From the IMG/VR virus record IMGVR_UViG_3300009008_000080, positions 1 through 43,702 of that record: a stretch of DNA of 43,702 nt; one strand, given 5' to 3'. The notes beneath the pieces are model-generated. The model saw only the letters and a list, made by a program, of their open reading frames with translations, had not been told where the DNA came from and searched no databases. This document shows, one piece after another, positions 7,123 through 15,601 of this stretch (position 1 is its first letter; each line of letters starts with the position of its first letter). This DNA comes from a virus. The position numbers were made by a program, and so were the translations under genes.

Positions 7123-8466
7123 ATGGCTGCACCATTATCAGAAATTGTAGATGTTTCTATAACACGCCAAGCGCAAGGAATTAGTCGAGCAGGTTTCGGG
7201 GTTATGCTCATTTTGGGCACTGAGGCCGAGTTTGCTGGTCGAGTTCGTTCTTACAGCTCTATTGAAGGGGTTGCAGAGGACTTTGAAACAACGGATGCCG
7301 AGTATAAGGCTGCACAGGCAGCTTTTTCTCAAACACCTAAGCCGAGAACCATTAAAATTGGCCGACGTGAGACACCTGTTGCTCAAGAGCAAACTCTGAC
7401 CTTTGACGTAGACTTTGTTGCTGGCAACACTATCACGCTTGACGTTGATGGTGTAGAAGTAAGCGTTCCATTCAACGCAGACCACGCGACAACACTTAGT
7501 GACTTAGCTGCTGCAATTCAAGCTGAGGCTGGTGTTGTAACGGCTGTCGTGACTGGTGCTCGTGAAATTACCATTACAGCGCAAACGGCTGGTGTCCCCG
7601 TTACTTTAGACGACGTTCTAGTGGCTGGTGGCGCTCAGCAAGCAGTTGGCGTTGTTGCGGTGACTGTAGAGAACGTTGGGGTTCAAGAAGACCTTCTTGC
7701 TGTCATTGAAGAGGATAAAGACTGGTACGCTCTTGTTTTAACCGACCGCACTCAAGCGGTTGTAGAGCTAGCGGCTGCTTTCATCGAAACTCAGCGACGT
7801 ATTTTCGTAACTGCCTCTGACGATGCAGATGTTTACGACGATGCTGTGACTACTGACGTTGCTAGCGTCTTGAGCGATGCGAACTACTCTCGAACTGCTG
7901 TCGTTTATGACGACGATGACCAAGACTTCATTGACGCTGCTTGGTTAGGTCGCATGCTTCCAACTGACCCAGGTAGTGCAACTTGGAAGTTTAAGACTCT
8001 TGCAGGCATTTCCTCTCACTCGCTCACTACGAACGAGAGAAACAATGCTCTTGCTAAGAACGCAAACCTTTACACTGAATTTGCCGACGCTGACATGATG
8101 GAAGAGGGCGTTATGGCAAACGGTGAGTTCATTGACCTTATTCGTGGCATTGACTGGCTTCAAGCTCGTTTGGAAGAGAACATTTTCCTTATGCTTAAGA
8201 CTGAAGACAAAGTGCCTTACACAAACGGTGGTATCGCTGCTGTTGAGGCTCAAATTAGAGCTGTACTTGAGAACGCAGTGCGTCAAGGCGTAATTACTCG
8301 CGACCCTGATAAGTTTGAAGGTCAACCTTATAGTGTTGTGACACCTGATGTGTCTGCAATTGACCCTGTAGATAGAGCGAACCGCCTGCTTCCAGATGTT
8401 ACATTTGAGGCAACACCCGCAGGGGCTATCCATAAAGCCGTAATTACTGGAGCGGTTAGCATTTAA
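7123..8466 (+). CDS. Contractile tail sheath protein (DUF3383)
   Basis: A 447-residue protein matching the DUF3383 sheath family. It has an N-terminal SEIVDVSITRQAQGISRAGFG segment in family style, a variable inserted beta domain (about residues 85-185, rich in TIT/TLT strands), and a conserved C-terminal part. The latter carries WLGRMLPTDPGSATWKFK around residue 275 and RGIDWLQARLEENIF near 345. The sheath contracts to drive the tube through the envelope. A strong GGGGG site precedes the ATG, and the tube gene follows at 11 bases. Confidence 0.9.
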   Translation: MAAPLSEIVDVSITRQAQGISRAGFGVMLILGTEAEFAGRVRSYSSIEGVAEDFETTDAEYKAAQAAFSQTPKPRTIKIGRRETPVAQEQTLTFDVDFVAGNTITLDVDGVEVSVPFNADHATTLSDLAAAIQAEAGVVTAVVTGAREITITAQTAGVPVTLDDVLVAGGAQQAVGVVAVTVENVGVQEDLLAVIEEDKDWYALVLTDRTQAVVELAAAFIETQRRIFVTASDDADVYDDAVTTDVASVLSDANYSRTAVVYDDDDQDFIDAAWLGRMLPTDPGSATWKFKTLAGISSHSLTTNERNNALAKNANLYTEFADADMMEEGVMANGEFIDLIRGIDWLQARLEENIFLMLKTEDKVPYTNGGIAAVEAQIRAVLENAVRQGVITRDPDKFEGQPYSVVTPDVSAIDPVDRANRLLPDVTFEATPAGAIHKAVITGAVSI

Positions 8467-8477
8467 AGGAGATAACT

Positions 8478-8900
8478 ATGCCAGCTAGAACATATGATGC
8501 GAAAGAAGTTCAAATAATTGTAGGGGGTCAAAAAATTCAAGGCTTTGCTCAAGGGGCAATGATACGAATTAACCGAAACGAGGATGCGTGGTCATTGTCG
8601 GTTGGTGTAGACGGTGAAGGCTCTCGCTCTAAGTCAAATAACTTCTCTGCAAGTATTGAGCTTGAATTACAACAAACAAGTGACTCAAATGAGTACCTTT
8701 CAGGTCTAGCTATTGCTGATGAGGTTTCAAATAGCGGAATTTTCCCGCTACTTGTCAAAGATAGCAATGGAACTAGTATTTATGCGGCAGAAACAGCTTG
8801 GATAAAGAAGCTTCCAGACTCTGAGTTTAATGACGAAATTCAGTCACGTGTTTGGATGTTAGAGACTGACAACTTACAAGTGTTTGTAGGTAAAAACTAA
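8478..8900 (+). CDS. Tail tube protein (DUF3277)
   Basis: A 140-residue beta-rich protein of the DUF3277 type. Recognised features are TYDAKEVQIIVGGQKIQGFA at the N-terminus, the DAWSLSVGVDGEGSRSKSNN loop, and AWIKKLPDSEFNDEIQSRVW at the C-terminus. Hexameric rings of this protein form the inner tube below the sheath. The AAAGGAG ribosome site and position directly after the sheath gene support high expression and the assignment. Confidence 0.88.
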   Translation: MPARTYDAKEVQIIVGGQKIQGFAQGAMIRINRNEDAWSLSVGVDGEGSRSKSNNFSASIELELQQTSDSNEYLSGLAIADEVSNSGIFPLLVKDSNGTSIYAAETAWIKKLPDSEFNDEIQSRVWMLETDNLQVFVGKN

Positions 8901-8921
8901 ACTTTCTCTGGGGAGGGATAA

Positions 8922-9356
8922 ATGAAGGAAAGTAAAACGCTCGTTGTAGACGACAAAACTTATATAGTTTCCCACTATTCGCCGACAAAAGGGCGAAAGC
9001 TAGCGTGGAAGCTTGGAAATATCTTAAGTGGCTCATTAGGGGTTATACAAAGCAAGTTGGATGATAATATTGAAAATGCTATCTCTGAAATTGTACAACC
9101 TATCTTTGAAAAACTCGACCCCGACGAGTTTGATGCGCTATTTCAAGAAGTCTTGTCGACTACCGAGATAAAAGAGAACAACCAAATACGGCCTATAAAC
9201 TGGCAATTGGACTTCATGGGTGAATACATGCACCAAGCAAAATTGCTCGTTGAAGTACTTAAGTTTCAGTTTAGCGATTTTTTCGCAGGTGTGGGCGCCA
9301 TTACGGCGGTAAAAAAACAAAAGCCCACAACCAAGAAGAAGATAAAAGCAAAGTAA
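8922..9356 (+). CDS. Tail assembly chaperone, short form
   Basis: A 144-residue protein between tube and tape-measure genes, the constant place of the tail assembly chaperone. It is mainly helical, with KGRKLAWKLGNILSG near the start and a lysine-rich C-terminus (KKQKPTTKKKIKAK) encoded over a run of A residues. That A-run is a slippery site from which a -1 shift yields a longer product. Expected job: it binds the tape measure and recruits tube subunits during tail assembly. RBS is GGGGAGGG. Confidence 0.8.
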   Translation: MKESKTLVVDDKTYIVSHYSPTKGRKLAWKLGNILSGSLGVIQSKLDDNIENAISEIVQPIFEKLDPDEFDALFQEVLSTTEIKENNQIRPINWQLDFMGEYMHQAKLLVEVLKFQFSDFFAGVGAITAVKKQKPTTKKKIKAK

Positions 9357-9535
9357 GCTACGAAGACTTTGCAAATGACTCTATGGTTTGGCGTGTTGTT
9401 TTTAACAAAATGGCGACGCTGCATGAAATTGAGACTTACTGGAATATAAACGACTTATTAGACGCAAATATACTTTTAGATGAAATGGAAGAGGAACAAA
9501 AGCGTGAATACGATAAGTTGAAAAAGGGCAAATAA
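8922..9535 (+). CDS. Tail assembly chaperone, -1 frameshift product
   Basis: If ribosomes slip back one base at 9311-9317, translation continues without a stop to the TAA at 9533-9535 and gives a fused protein of about 204 residues. The -1 frame extension of 72 codons (from 9317) reads as a real protein, including DSMVWRVVFNKMATLHEIE and YWNINDLLDANILLDEM. This is the typical style of the second half of chaperone fusions in contractile phages. The extension has no good start site of its own, and its stop overlaps the tape-measure start. Confidence 0.78.
9311..9317 (+). other. Slippery heptamer for programmed -1 frameshift
   Basis: A AAA AAA in the zero frame (GTA AAA AAA CAA) allows two lysyl-tRNAs to re-pair in the -1 frame. 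It lies about 40 bases before the zero-frame stop. This is the efficient poly-A type known from bacterial genes and phage G/GT chaperones. No strong downstream hairpin was verified. Confidence 0.78.
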
Positions 9536-10968
9536 TGGCAACTGTTCGTGAACTGGTAACAAAGATAGGTTTTGACCTTGACGCCACAGGGATGGACAAG
9601 GCCGAAAACAGAGTTAAAAAGTTCGGCCAGTCGGTAAAGAGCATTGGTAAAAAGTTCACAGCATTTGCCACACTTCCTATTCTTGGCATTGGTGCAGCAT
9701 TCATAAAGACTGCAAGCGATGCTGAGGAAACTACAGCAAAATTTGGAACAGTTTTCGCTTCTATAAGTGAAGAGTCTGAGCAGGTGGCAAGAAACCTTGG
9801 TCGAGACTTTGGGCTTAGTAGAGCAGCTTCAAAGAAACTTCTCGGTGATACTGGTGACTTGTTGACTGGTTTTGGTTTTACTGCTGAGTCTGCTTTAGGG
9901 TTGTCTGAGGAAGTAAACAAGCTTGCCGTTGACTTGGCTTCTTTCACCAACTTCTCTGGTGGTGCTGAGGGTGCTTCGGCAGCTCTTACAAAAGCTTTAC
10001 TTGGTGAGCGAGAGTCTATCAAAAGCCTCGGCATCTCTATTCTTGAAGAGGATGTTAAGAAGCAGGTCGCTATCAATAGGGCTAAAGGGCTTACTTTTGA
10101 GACAGAGAGACAAGCTAAGGCATTTGCGACCCTAGAATTAGCACAGCAACAAAGTAAGAATGCTATAGGCGACTTTGCGAGGACGCAAGATAGTTTTGCA
10201 AACCAGATGCGTATTTTACGCAGTGCTATTGCTGACTTTTCTGATACTGTAGGTCAAAGACTTCTTATTGTTGTCACCCCTATGATAGAAAAGTTCACTG
10301 CCTTTGTAAGAAAGCTTGAGGAAACGAACCCAGTTCTTCTTGACCTTGGAATTATCATTGCAGGAATAGTTGCTATCCTTGGCCCGCTTCTTGTTCTTAT
10401 AGGGTTCATAACTACTGCATTTGCTGCCGTAAGCGCACCTGTTTTAGCTGTAGTTGCTGCGATTGGCGCTCTTATTGCGGTTGGCGCTGTTGTCATTGCT
10501 AAATGGACTCAAGTAAAAGAATTTTTGATAAAGCTTTGGGAATCCCCTTTAGGAAAGTTCTTTAAGTTTTTCCATCCAGTTGGAAGGTTGATATGGCTTG
10601 CTGAAAAAATAATGGAGCATTGGAAGCCTATTAAGGAATTTTTTGCGGATATTTGGGATAGCATTGCACCAACGATACAAAAATTATCTGGAATAGCTGG
10701 AAAAGCCTTCCGTTTTGTTACTGGAGGCGCATTTGATGTCTTTGGAGGGGATGGCGCAGCTACTGCGACACAAGTGAGCCCATTGCCTCTTTCTGGTGGT
10801 TCTGGTTCAAGAACTGCAAACGTGCAGAACCAAACTTCTGTGAATATGAATATTCAGTCAAATGCAAACCCTGAAGAAATAAAACAAAAAGTAAAAGAAG
10901 GCGTTGAAGAAGCAAATAGTTCTCAATTAAGACAAACGAAACTAGCTCTTGCTGGAGGTGCTTTCTAA
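9535..10968 (+). CDS. Tail tape measure protein
   Basis: A 477-residue protein, short for this role, implying a tail of roughly 70 nm by the usual 0.15 nm per residue rule. The N-terminus (VRELVTKIGFDLDATGMDKA) and the long alanine-rich helices are typical. Two strongly hydrophobic segments lie at about residues 270-325 (IIIAGIVAILGPLLVLIGF and AVVAAIGALIAVGAVVIA), as in many tape measures that enter the host membrane during ejection. It starts inside the stop codon of the frameshifted chaperone. Confidence 0.88.
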   Translation: MATVRELVTKIGFDLDATGMDKAENRVKKFGQSVKSIGKKFTAFATLPILGIGAAFIKTASDAEETTAKFGTVFASISEESEQVARNLGRDFGLSRAASKKLLGDTGDLLTGFGFTAESALGLSEEVNKLAVDLASFTNFSGGAEGASAALTKALLGERESIKSLGISILEEDVKKQVAINRAKGLTFETERQAKAFATLELAQQQSKNAIGDFARTQDSFANQMRILRSAIADFSDTVGQRLLIVVTPMIEKFTAFVRKLEETNPVLLDLGIIIAGIVAILGPLLVLIGFITTAFAAVSAPVLAVVAAIGALIAVGAVVIAKWTQVKEFLIKLWESPLGKFFKFFHPVGRLIWLAEKIMEHWKPIKEFFADIWDSIAPTIQKLSGIAGKAFRFVTGGAFDVFGGDGAATATQVSPLPLSGGSGSRTANVQNQTSVNMNIQSNANPEEIKQKVKEGVEEANSSQLRQTKLALAGGAF

Positions 10969-11621
10969 TGGCTGGAGCATTTGACATTATTTTCTCTGTA
11001 GACCCTACCACAATAGAGCCACAAGACGCTGTGGCATTGGATGGTGTTGGTATCGGACAAATAAGCATTGATGCTACTGTTCAGCAAGAGCACAAGCTTG
11101 CAAGTGAAGTGTCTGACAACCCAGTTGAAGACGGTAGTAATATTGTTGACCATGTAAACTTGCTTCCGTTTCAGTTAACATTGAATGGGGTTATCACTGA
11201 TTCGCCAATTAAGTTTGGTGTATTTAGTAGTGTGGTAAATGCAGGGCAGACTATAGCAACTCTTTTCGGGCAGACAAGACGTTCAATTGAAGCTTATCAG
11301 CAATTAGAAAAGCTTTGGGAGTCTCGTGTACCTCTCACAATTATTACTTCGCTTAAAGAATACAAAGATATGATAATTGAGAGCTTATCAGTTCCTAGAA
11401 CTGCTCAAACTGGTAACGCAATTCACTTCACTATCTCTTTTCGACAAATTAAGCGTGTAAACTCAGTTGTTGTAGATGCAGCGAGTTTTAAAAGCGATGT
11501 GAGAGACTTGGCAACGTCAACAAAGAACAAGGGGAATAAAATTTCAGGTGAAGTTGCAGCAACGGCTGATAAGCCACGAGGTTTGTTTGAAGGAATAGCA
11601 GAGTTTTTTTACGGAAAGTAA
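10968..11621 (+). CDS. Baseplate protein, Dit-like
   Basis: A 217-residue protein with the pattern of Dit-like N-terminal domains: EHKLASEVSDNPVEDGSNIVDHV, then LPFQLTLNGVITDSP. In contractile phages with simple baseplates this protein forms a ring around the hub at the tube end. Its start overlaps the tape-measure stop by one base, and the plug and hub genes follow. The C-terminal 50 residues are low-complexity and probably flexible. Confidence 0.78.
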   Translation: MAGAFDIIFSVDPTTIEPQDAVALDGVGIGQISIDATVQQEHKLASEVSDNPVEDGSNIVDHVNLLPFQLTLNGVITDSPIKFGVFSSVVNAGQTIATLFGQTRRSIEAYQQLEKLWESRVPLTIITSLKEYKDMIIESLSVPRTAQTGNAIHFTISFRQIKRVNSVVVDAASFKSDVRDLATSTKNKGNKISGEVAATADKPRGLFEGIAEFFYGK

Positions 11622-11623
11622 TT

Positions 11624-11950
11624 ATGGCACTTTTTGAGATACCAATTGATAGCACCGACGCTTCTTACCAGCTTAGAACTGAGGTTGATGGAAGTGTTTA
11701 TATCCTACGCTTTGACTGGAATAGTCGCTTAGAAATGTGGCACATGTCGGTGTATGATGCTGATGAGTCGCCTATCGTAATAGGGCAGGCAATGGTTGTG
11801 AATTACAACTTTATGAATAAGTTTAAAGATGAGCGCTTGCCTGTTGGTGTTTGGGTGCTTTTAGACCTTTTTGAAAAGAACCAAGATGCTGGAAGGGAAG
11901 ACCTTGGTTCAAGGCATAGGCTTTTTTATGATGACGAGGCTTCTTTATGA
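11624..11950 (+). CDS. Baseplate plug protein (Pam3 gp18-like)
   Basis: A 108-residue protein resembling the plug domain named from the cyanophage Pam3 baseplate. Features are FEIPIDSTDASYQLRTEVDG, a YILRFDWNSRLEMWHMSVYD core and VGVWVLLDL near the end. It is a small beta-barrel-like protein expected to close the tube lumen at the baseplate. It overlaps the next gene by 4 bases (ATGA). Confidence comes from both pattern and order (Dit-like, plug, hub, spike). Confidence 0.78.
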   Translation: MALFEIPIDSTDASYQLRTEVDGSVYILRFDWNSRLEMWHMSVYDADESPIVIGQAMVVNYNFMNKFKDERLPVGVWVLLDLFEKNQDAGREDLGSRHRLFYDDEASL

Positions 11951-12756
11951 CAGAATTGTATCTGAGGAAGGTAAGGGTGAACCTCATACCTGAGACTGGG
12001 CAGGCTGTTGTTATAGAGAACCTAAGAACGCTCTTTGAAATTGAGAAGACGAATAAGCAAGAGCCGAATAAGATGAAGCTGCGCATTCATAATATGAATG
12101 AGACACATCGAAGCGCTTTTGAGGTTGAGTCAAGCGTTGTAGCTGTCGAAGCTGGTTATGGTGAAGACCTGGAAACAGCTTTTATTGGCACTATCAGCAA
12201 GACAGTTCATCAAAAGACGTCGACTGAAATTATTACGACGGTTGAAGCTGAAGATGGCGGGAATAGGTATCGAAACGCTAAAATAGAAAGGGCTTTTCCA
12301 CCTGGTGTGAAGCTGAACCAAATTATTAAAGAGCTAAGAAACCAGCTCGGCTTTTCAAAGGCTACAATTTTAGGGCTTCCTGACTACACCTATGACAACG
12401 GTGTGACCTTATCAGGGCTTGTAAGGGATGAAATGGACAATTTCACAAAGTCTTTTGACCTTGAGTGGTCGATACAAGACCAAACGCTGCAAATTATCCC
12501 TGCTGGAAGCCCAAGTACTGACGAAGCAACGTATCTTTCTGATGAAACGGGTTTGATAAACAGCCCAGAGAAAACAAAAGAAGGTGTAGAGTTTGAGAGT
12601 TTGTTTCAGGCCAGTTTAAGACCTGGTAGAAAAGTTGTTATTAAGAGTCGTGTTTTTGACGACCAAGAAGAGGTTTTTATAGTGCGAAGAGTTATGCACA
12701 CATGTGACAATAGGTCTGGTGACTTTGTGAGCAAATGTGAGGCGACACGTGGCTGA
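11947..12756 (+). CDS. Baseplate hub protein (gp27 / protein D-like)
   Basis: A 269-residue protein in the hub position. It has the pattern of hub proteins: strand-rich N-terminus, VVAVEAGYGEDLETAFIGTI near residues 65-85, and a C-terminal FESLFQASLRPGRKVVIKSR segment near residue 220, where hubs meet the spike. The trimeric hub adapts the sixfold tube to the threefold spike. It overlaps the plug gene upstream and the spike gene downstream. Confidence 0.8.
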   Translation: MTELYLRKVRVNLIPETGQAVVIENLRTLFEIEKTNKQEPNKMKLRIHNMNETHRSAFEVESSVVAVEAGYGEDLETAFIGTISKTVHQKTSTEIITTVEAEDGGNRYRNAKIERAFPPGVKLNQIIKELRNQLGFSKATILGLPDYTYDNGVTLSGLVRDEMDNFTKSFDLEWSIQDQTLQIIPAGSPSTDEATYLSDETGLINSPEKTKEGVEFESLFQASLRPGRKVVIKSRVFDDQEEVFIVRRVMHTCDNRSGDFVSKCEATRG

Positions 12757-13429
12757 GTTCATTGAGGAAATAGAAACGACTTCAGAAGAGGAAATCACCC
12801 CCTCTCTTGAGAACGTTATAAGAGATGCTTTTAAAGCGCTTTTATCTGACACGCATGTGTGTATGCCTGCAATTGTTTTGAAGTACGACCATAAGAAGCA
12901 ACTGGCTGACGTTCAGCCTGTGTTTAAGAAGAAGTACCGCGACGGAACGATAGTTGATAGGCCGAAGATTTTCAATGTTCCTGTGGTTCATCCAAGGGCT
13001 GGGAATGCCATTGTGCACATGCCGATAAAAGCAGGTGACTCGGTAATGTTGGTGTTTTCTGACCGCTCTATGGATAGATGGCAGTCAAATGGGGGATACA
13101 TTGAACCAAAGGAAAAGCGGCAGCACCATATTTCAGATGCTATTGCTTACCCTGGGCTTTATCCGAACCCTGAAGCTATCGACATCGCGAACAATGACGA
13201 CATTACCATTATCAATGGGAATGACACGAGTGGAAAGGTTGAGGTTCGCATAAAGGATAACGGTCACTTTCAGATAAAGAACCAGACTCAAGAATTTGTG
13301 AAGGTCATTGACGACCTCATTACCATTATTCGTCAAGCTCGTGTATATACCTCTAGTGGTGCACAACCCTTGAGGCATACAAATTTTGCAAAGATACAGC
13401 AAAGGTTAAGAACTTTTAAGGAGACTTGA
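12749..13429 (+). CDS. Baseplate spike protein (Gp138-type N-terminal domain)
   Basis: A protein of about 226 residues with an OB-fold-like N-terminal domain in Gp138 style. The pattern is MPAIVLKYDHKKQLADVQP, then FNVPVVHPRAGNAIVHMPI and GDSVMLVFSDRSMDRWQSNG. The C-terminal part would be the beta-helical needle that punctures the outer membrane. Start choice: GTG at 12749 has GAGG six bases upstream, better than the GTG at 12737 with no clear site. Both overlap the hub gene end. Confidence 0.8.
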   Translation: MAEFIEEIETTSEEEITPSLENVIRDAFKALLSDTHVCMPAIVLKYDHKKQLADVQPVFKKKYRDGTIVDRPKIFNVPVVHPRAGNAIVHMPIKAGDSVMLVFSDRSMDRWQSNGGYIEPKEKRQHHISDAIAYPGLYPNPEAIDIANNDDITIINGNDTSGKVEVRIKDNGHFQIKNQTQEFVKVIDDLITIIRQARVYTSSGAQPLRHTNFAKIQQRLRTFKET

Positions 13430-13430
13430 T

Positions 13431-13670
13431 ATGGCTATGAATGCGGCAGCTTTAGCGGCTAGCTTAAAAGCCGAAATTGATGCGAGACTAAAGGCGAAAT
13501 ACGACCCTGATAGCATACCAGATAATCACCAACTCGCAGGTTTTACTTGGGATGACTGGTATAATGACTTAACTGAAGCTTTAGCGGTGGCAATTGTGAA
13601 CCATATTCAAGGAAATGCGCAGGCAGCTGGCATATCTCACGGTGAGGCCCATGACCTGCCGATTGTGTAA
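13431..13670 (+). CDS. Small conserved phage protein after spike
   Basis: A 79-residue protein starting 2 bases after the spike gene, with AAGGAG 9 bases upstream. It opens with an alanine-rich helix (ALAASLKAEIDARL), then WDDWYNDLTEALAVAIVNHI, and ends in SHGEAHDLPIV. Similar small proteins lie beside spike genes in other contractile phages. A role at the baseplate or spike tip is possible but not shown. I do not recognise a named family. Confidence 0.7.
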   Translation: MAMNAAALAASLKAEIDARLKAKYDPDSIPDNHQLAGFTWDDWYNDLTEALAVAIVNHIQGNAQAAGISHGEAHDLPIV

Positions 13671-13715
13671 CGTTTTACCGATGTCGGCAAAACGATAGGT
13701 CGGTACGTACCGACC
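13671..13715 (+). promoter_or_regulatory. Tandem palindromes before the gp25 gene
   Basis: Two dyads sit back to back in the 54-base gap. The first is CGTTTT-A-CCGA-TG-TCGG-C-AAAACG (13671-13694). The second is GGTCGGTACGTACCGACC (13698-13715), a perfect 18-bp palindrome. Both share the CCGA/TCGG core. The ATG that follows at 13725 lacks a visible Shine-Dalgarno sequence. The element could be a processing or binding site; there is no U-tract for termination. Confidence 0.7.
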
Positions 13716-13724
13716 ATTTAAACT

Positions 13725-14099
13725 ATGGCAAACTTACTTTTAAATGACGATGGTGACCTCGATATACAGGCAAATAATTTTGTCGTAAACTCTGGTCTAC
13801 AGGCAATTCAGCAACACTTGCAAAGTCGCTTGAGGTTCTTTCTTGGTGAGTGGTTCCTTGATGTGACACTTGGGGTTCCATATTTCCAAAGTATTTTAGT
13901 GAAAAAAGCTGTGTTTCCTGTTGTTATCAACATATTCAAGCAAACTATCTTGAATACGCCAGGTGTGAATGAAATTGATACGTTTGAAGTCAACTTAGAT
14001 GCCGCAACACGTGAATTAACGGTTGAGTTTACGGCAATAACTGAAGAAGGCGGCGTTTTAGACTTTACAGGGATAAACGCTATTTTTGTAGAGGTGTGA
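13725..14099 (+). CDS. Baseplate wedge protein (gp25 / GpW-like)
   Basis: A 124-residue protein of the gp25-like family. It has NSGLQAIQQHLQSRLRFFLG, then EWFLDVTLGVPYFQSIL, where the E-W-F/G-V-P-Y pattern is the family hallmark. The protein joins the baseplate wedges to the sheath start and is tied to sheath polymerisation. It precedes the J-like gene by one base. No good ribosome site is visible; initiation may depend on the palindromic leader. Confidence 0.88.
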   Translation: MANLLLNDDGDLDIQANNFVVNSGLQAIQQHLQSRLRFFLGEWFLDVTLGVPYFQSILVKKAVFPVVINIFKQTILNTPGVNEIDTFEVNLDAATRELTVEFTAITEEGGVLDFTGINAIFVEV

Positions 14100-14100
14100 T

Positions 14101-15576
14101 ATGGCTGGTTTAACGGCTGATGGTTTTCAAATAAAGCGTCTTGCAGAGATAAAAACAGAGCTAGAAGAAGCTCATAGAGCTGCTTTTGGAAACGCTTTCA
14201 ATATCGACCCTTCTGAACCTGCTGGGCAGCTTATTGGTATCTATGCAGAGAGAGAAGCGCTTCTGTGGGAGCTTATGCAGGCTCTCTATAATACATTGAA
14301 CCCAGACGCAGCCACAGGGGTAAACCTTGATATTATCGCAGCTCTTACGGGCGCTGTTAGGCTAGAGGCTACTTTTTCTCAGGCTGAAGTGGTGGCAAGA
14401 GGTGTTCAGGGCACGGTCATTCCTGCGGGTTCTCAAGTGAGTGTAGAGGGTGACCCAGAAGCAGTTTTTGAGTCTCAGGCTGAGGCTATTATCGGCGACG
14501 GGGTTGACGAGGTTCAGGACATTTCATTTTCCGACGTTCCTGTAGCTGGTGAATTTACCCTTATTTTCGATGGTGAGGAAACTGCCGCTATCCAGTTCAA
14601 TGATAACGCTGCCGCAGTAGAGGCCGCTTTAGAGGCTTTGAACGGAATTGACGATGTTGATGTCGTTGGCGACTTTGCAGGCGGTTTTACAGTTGCCTTT
14701 GTGAATGCAAGCGGTGACCAAGACCAGCCGCTAATTCTTGAGGGGAATACAAACACATTAGAAGACGGTGGTGCAGCGCCTATCACAATTGATATTGTGG
14801 AAAGCGTAGCTGGTGACCTTCCTAGTGTGACCTTTACGGTATTTGCAGTTGAAGCAGGTCGTTTAGTGGCAAGAGCTGGGACACTAACCGTTATTGAAAC
14901 GCCAGTCCCTGGCTGGTCTGAAGTCACAAACCCTGCTGATGCCGTTGAGGGCAGAGACCTTGAGACTGACGCAGAATTTAGACTAAGACGCTTTCTTACA
15001 TTAGCCGAGCCTGGTTGTGGTACTGTCGACGCTATCAGAGCTGAAATACTTAAAATTGATGACGTAAGGTCGGCTCGTGTCTTTCAAAATATCGAATTTG
15101 TTGTTGATGCTGCTGGAAGGCCGCCAAAATCAGTTGAGGCTGTGGTTTTAGGTGGTTCTGACGAGGATGTTGCGAACGCTCTTTTTGTGACCGTATCTGC
15201 TGGAATTGAGCAGTTTGGTGATGAGACTTTTGACGTTATCGACTCACAAGGGTTCACTCAAACAATGAGATGGAACAGGCCAGATGAAATAGACATATGG
15301 CTTGAGGTAGACCTTACCACTAATGACGACTTCCCTGTCGACGGTGATGTGAGCGTTGAGGAAAAAATACTTGAATTTGTTGATACTGAATTTCTTATCG
15401 GAGACGACGTTGTGACCTCTAGGCTTTATTGCCCTATTCATGAGGTAGATGGCATTGACGACATTGTTATACGTATTGGACTTGCCCCAGGGCCTGTTGG
15501 TGACGCCAATATCCCAATAGGTGAAAGAGAGATTGCGGTTTTTGATAGTGCCAGAACCACAATAAATATACTTTAG
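14101..15576 (+). CDS. Baseplate J-like protein
   Basis: A 491-residue baseplate wedge protein. The N-terminal part (DPSEPAGQLIGIYAEREALLW, then TGVNLDIIAALTGAVR) and the EGRDLETDAEFRLRRF segment near residue 285 are typical of the J family. Residues about 140-250 look like an inserted beta domain (FTLIFDGEETAAIQFNDNA, AALEALNGIDDV), a module seen repeatedly in phage structural proteins. J proteins form the baseplate ring with gp25 and connect to tail protein I and fibres. Confidence 0.88.
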   Translation: MAGLTADGFQIKRLAEIKTELEEAHRAAFGNAFNIDPSEPAGQLIGIYAEREALLWELMQALYNTLNPDAATGVNLDIIAALTGAVRLEATFSQAEVVARGVQGTVIPAGSQVSVEGDPEAVFESQAEAIIGDGVDEVQDISFSDVPVAGEFTLIFDGEETAAIQFNDNAAAVEAALEALNGIDDVDVVGDFAGGFTVAFVNASGDQDQPLILEGNTNTLEDGGAAPITIDIVESVAGDLPSVTFTVFAVEAGRLVARAGTLTVIETPVPGWSEVTNPADAVEGRDLETDAEFRLRRFLTLAEPGCGTVDAIRAEILKIDDVRSARVFQNIEFVVDAAGRPPKSVEAVVLGGSDEDVANALFVTVSAGIEQFGDETFDVIDSQGFTQTMRWNRPDEIDIWLEVDLTTNDDFPVDGDVSVEEKILEFVDTEFLIGDDVVTSRLYCPIHEVDGIDDIVIRIGLAPGPVGDANIPIGEREIAVFDSARTTINIL

Positions 15577-15601
15577 TAATTAAAGAGGCACTTATTTTAT
15601 T

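Noticed and set aside
7945-8433. Long open frame on the minus strand (162 codons) within the sheath gene
   Set aside because: It is the shadow of the well-supported sheath gene, with no ribosome site and odd composition. No minus-strand ORF in the window showed a recognisable product.
9402-10076. Minus-strand open frame of 224 codons over the tape measure start
   Set aside because: Serine/arginine-rich shadow of the tape measure coding strand, no start site, no domain.
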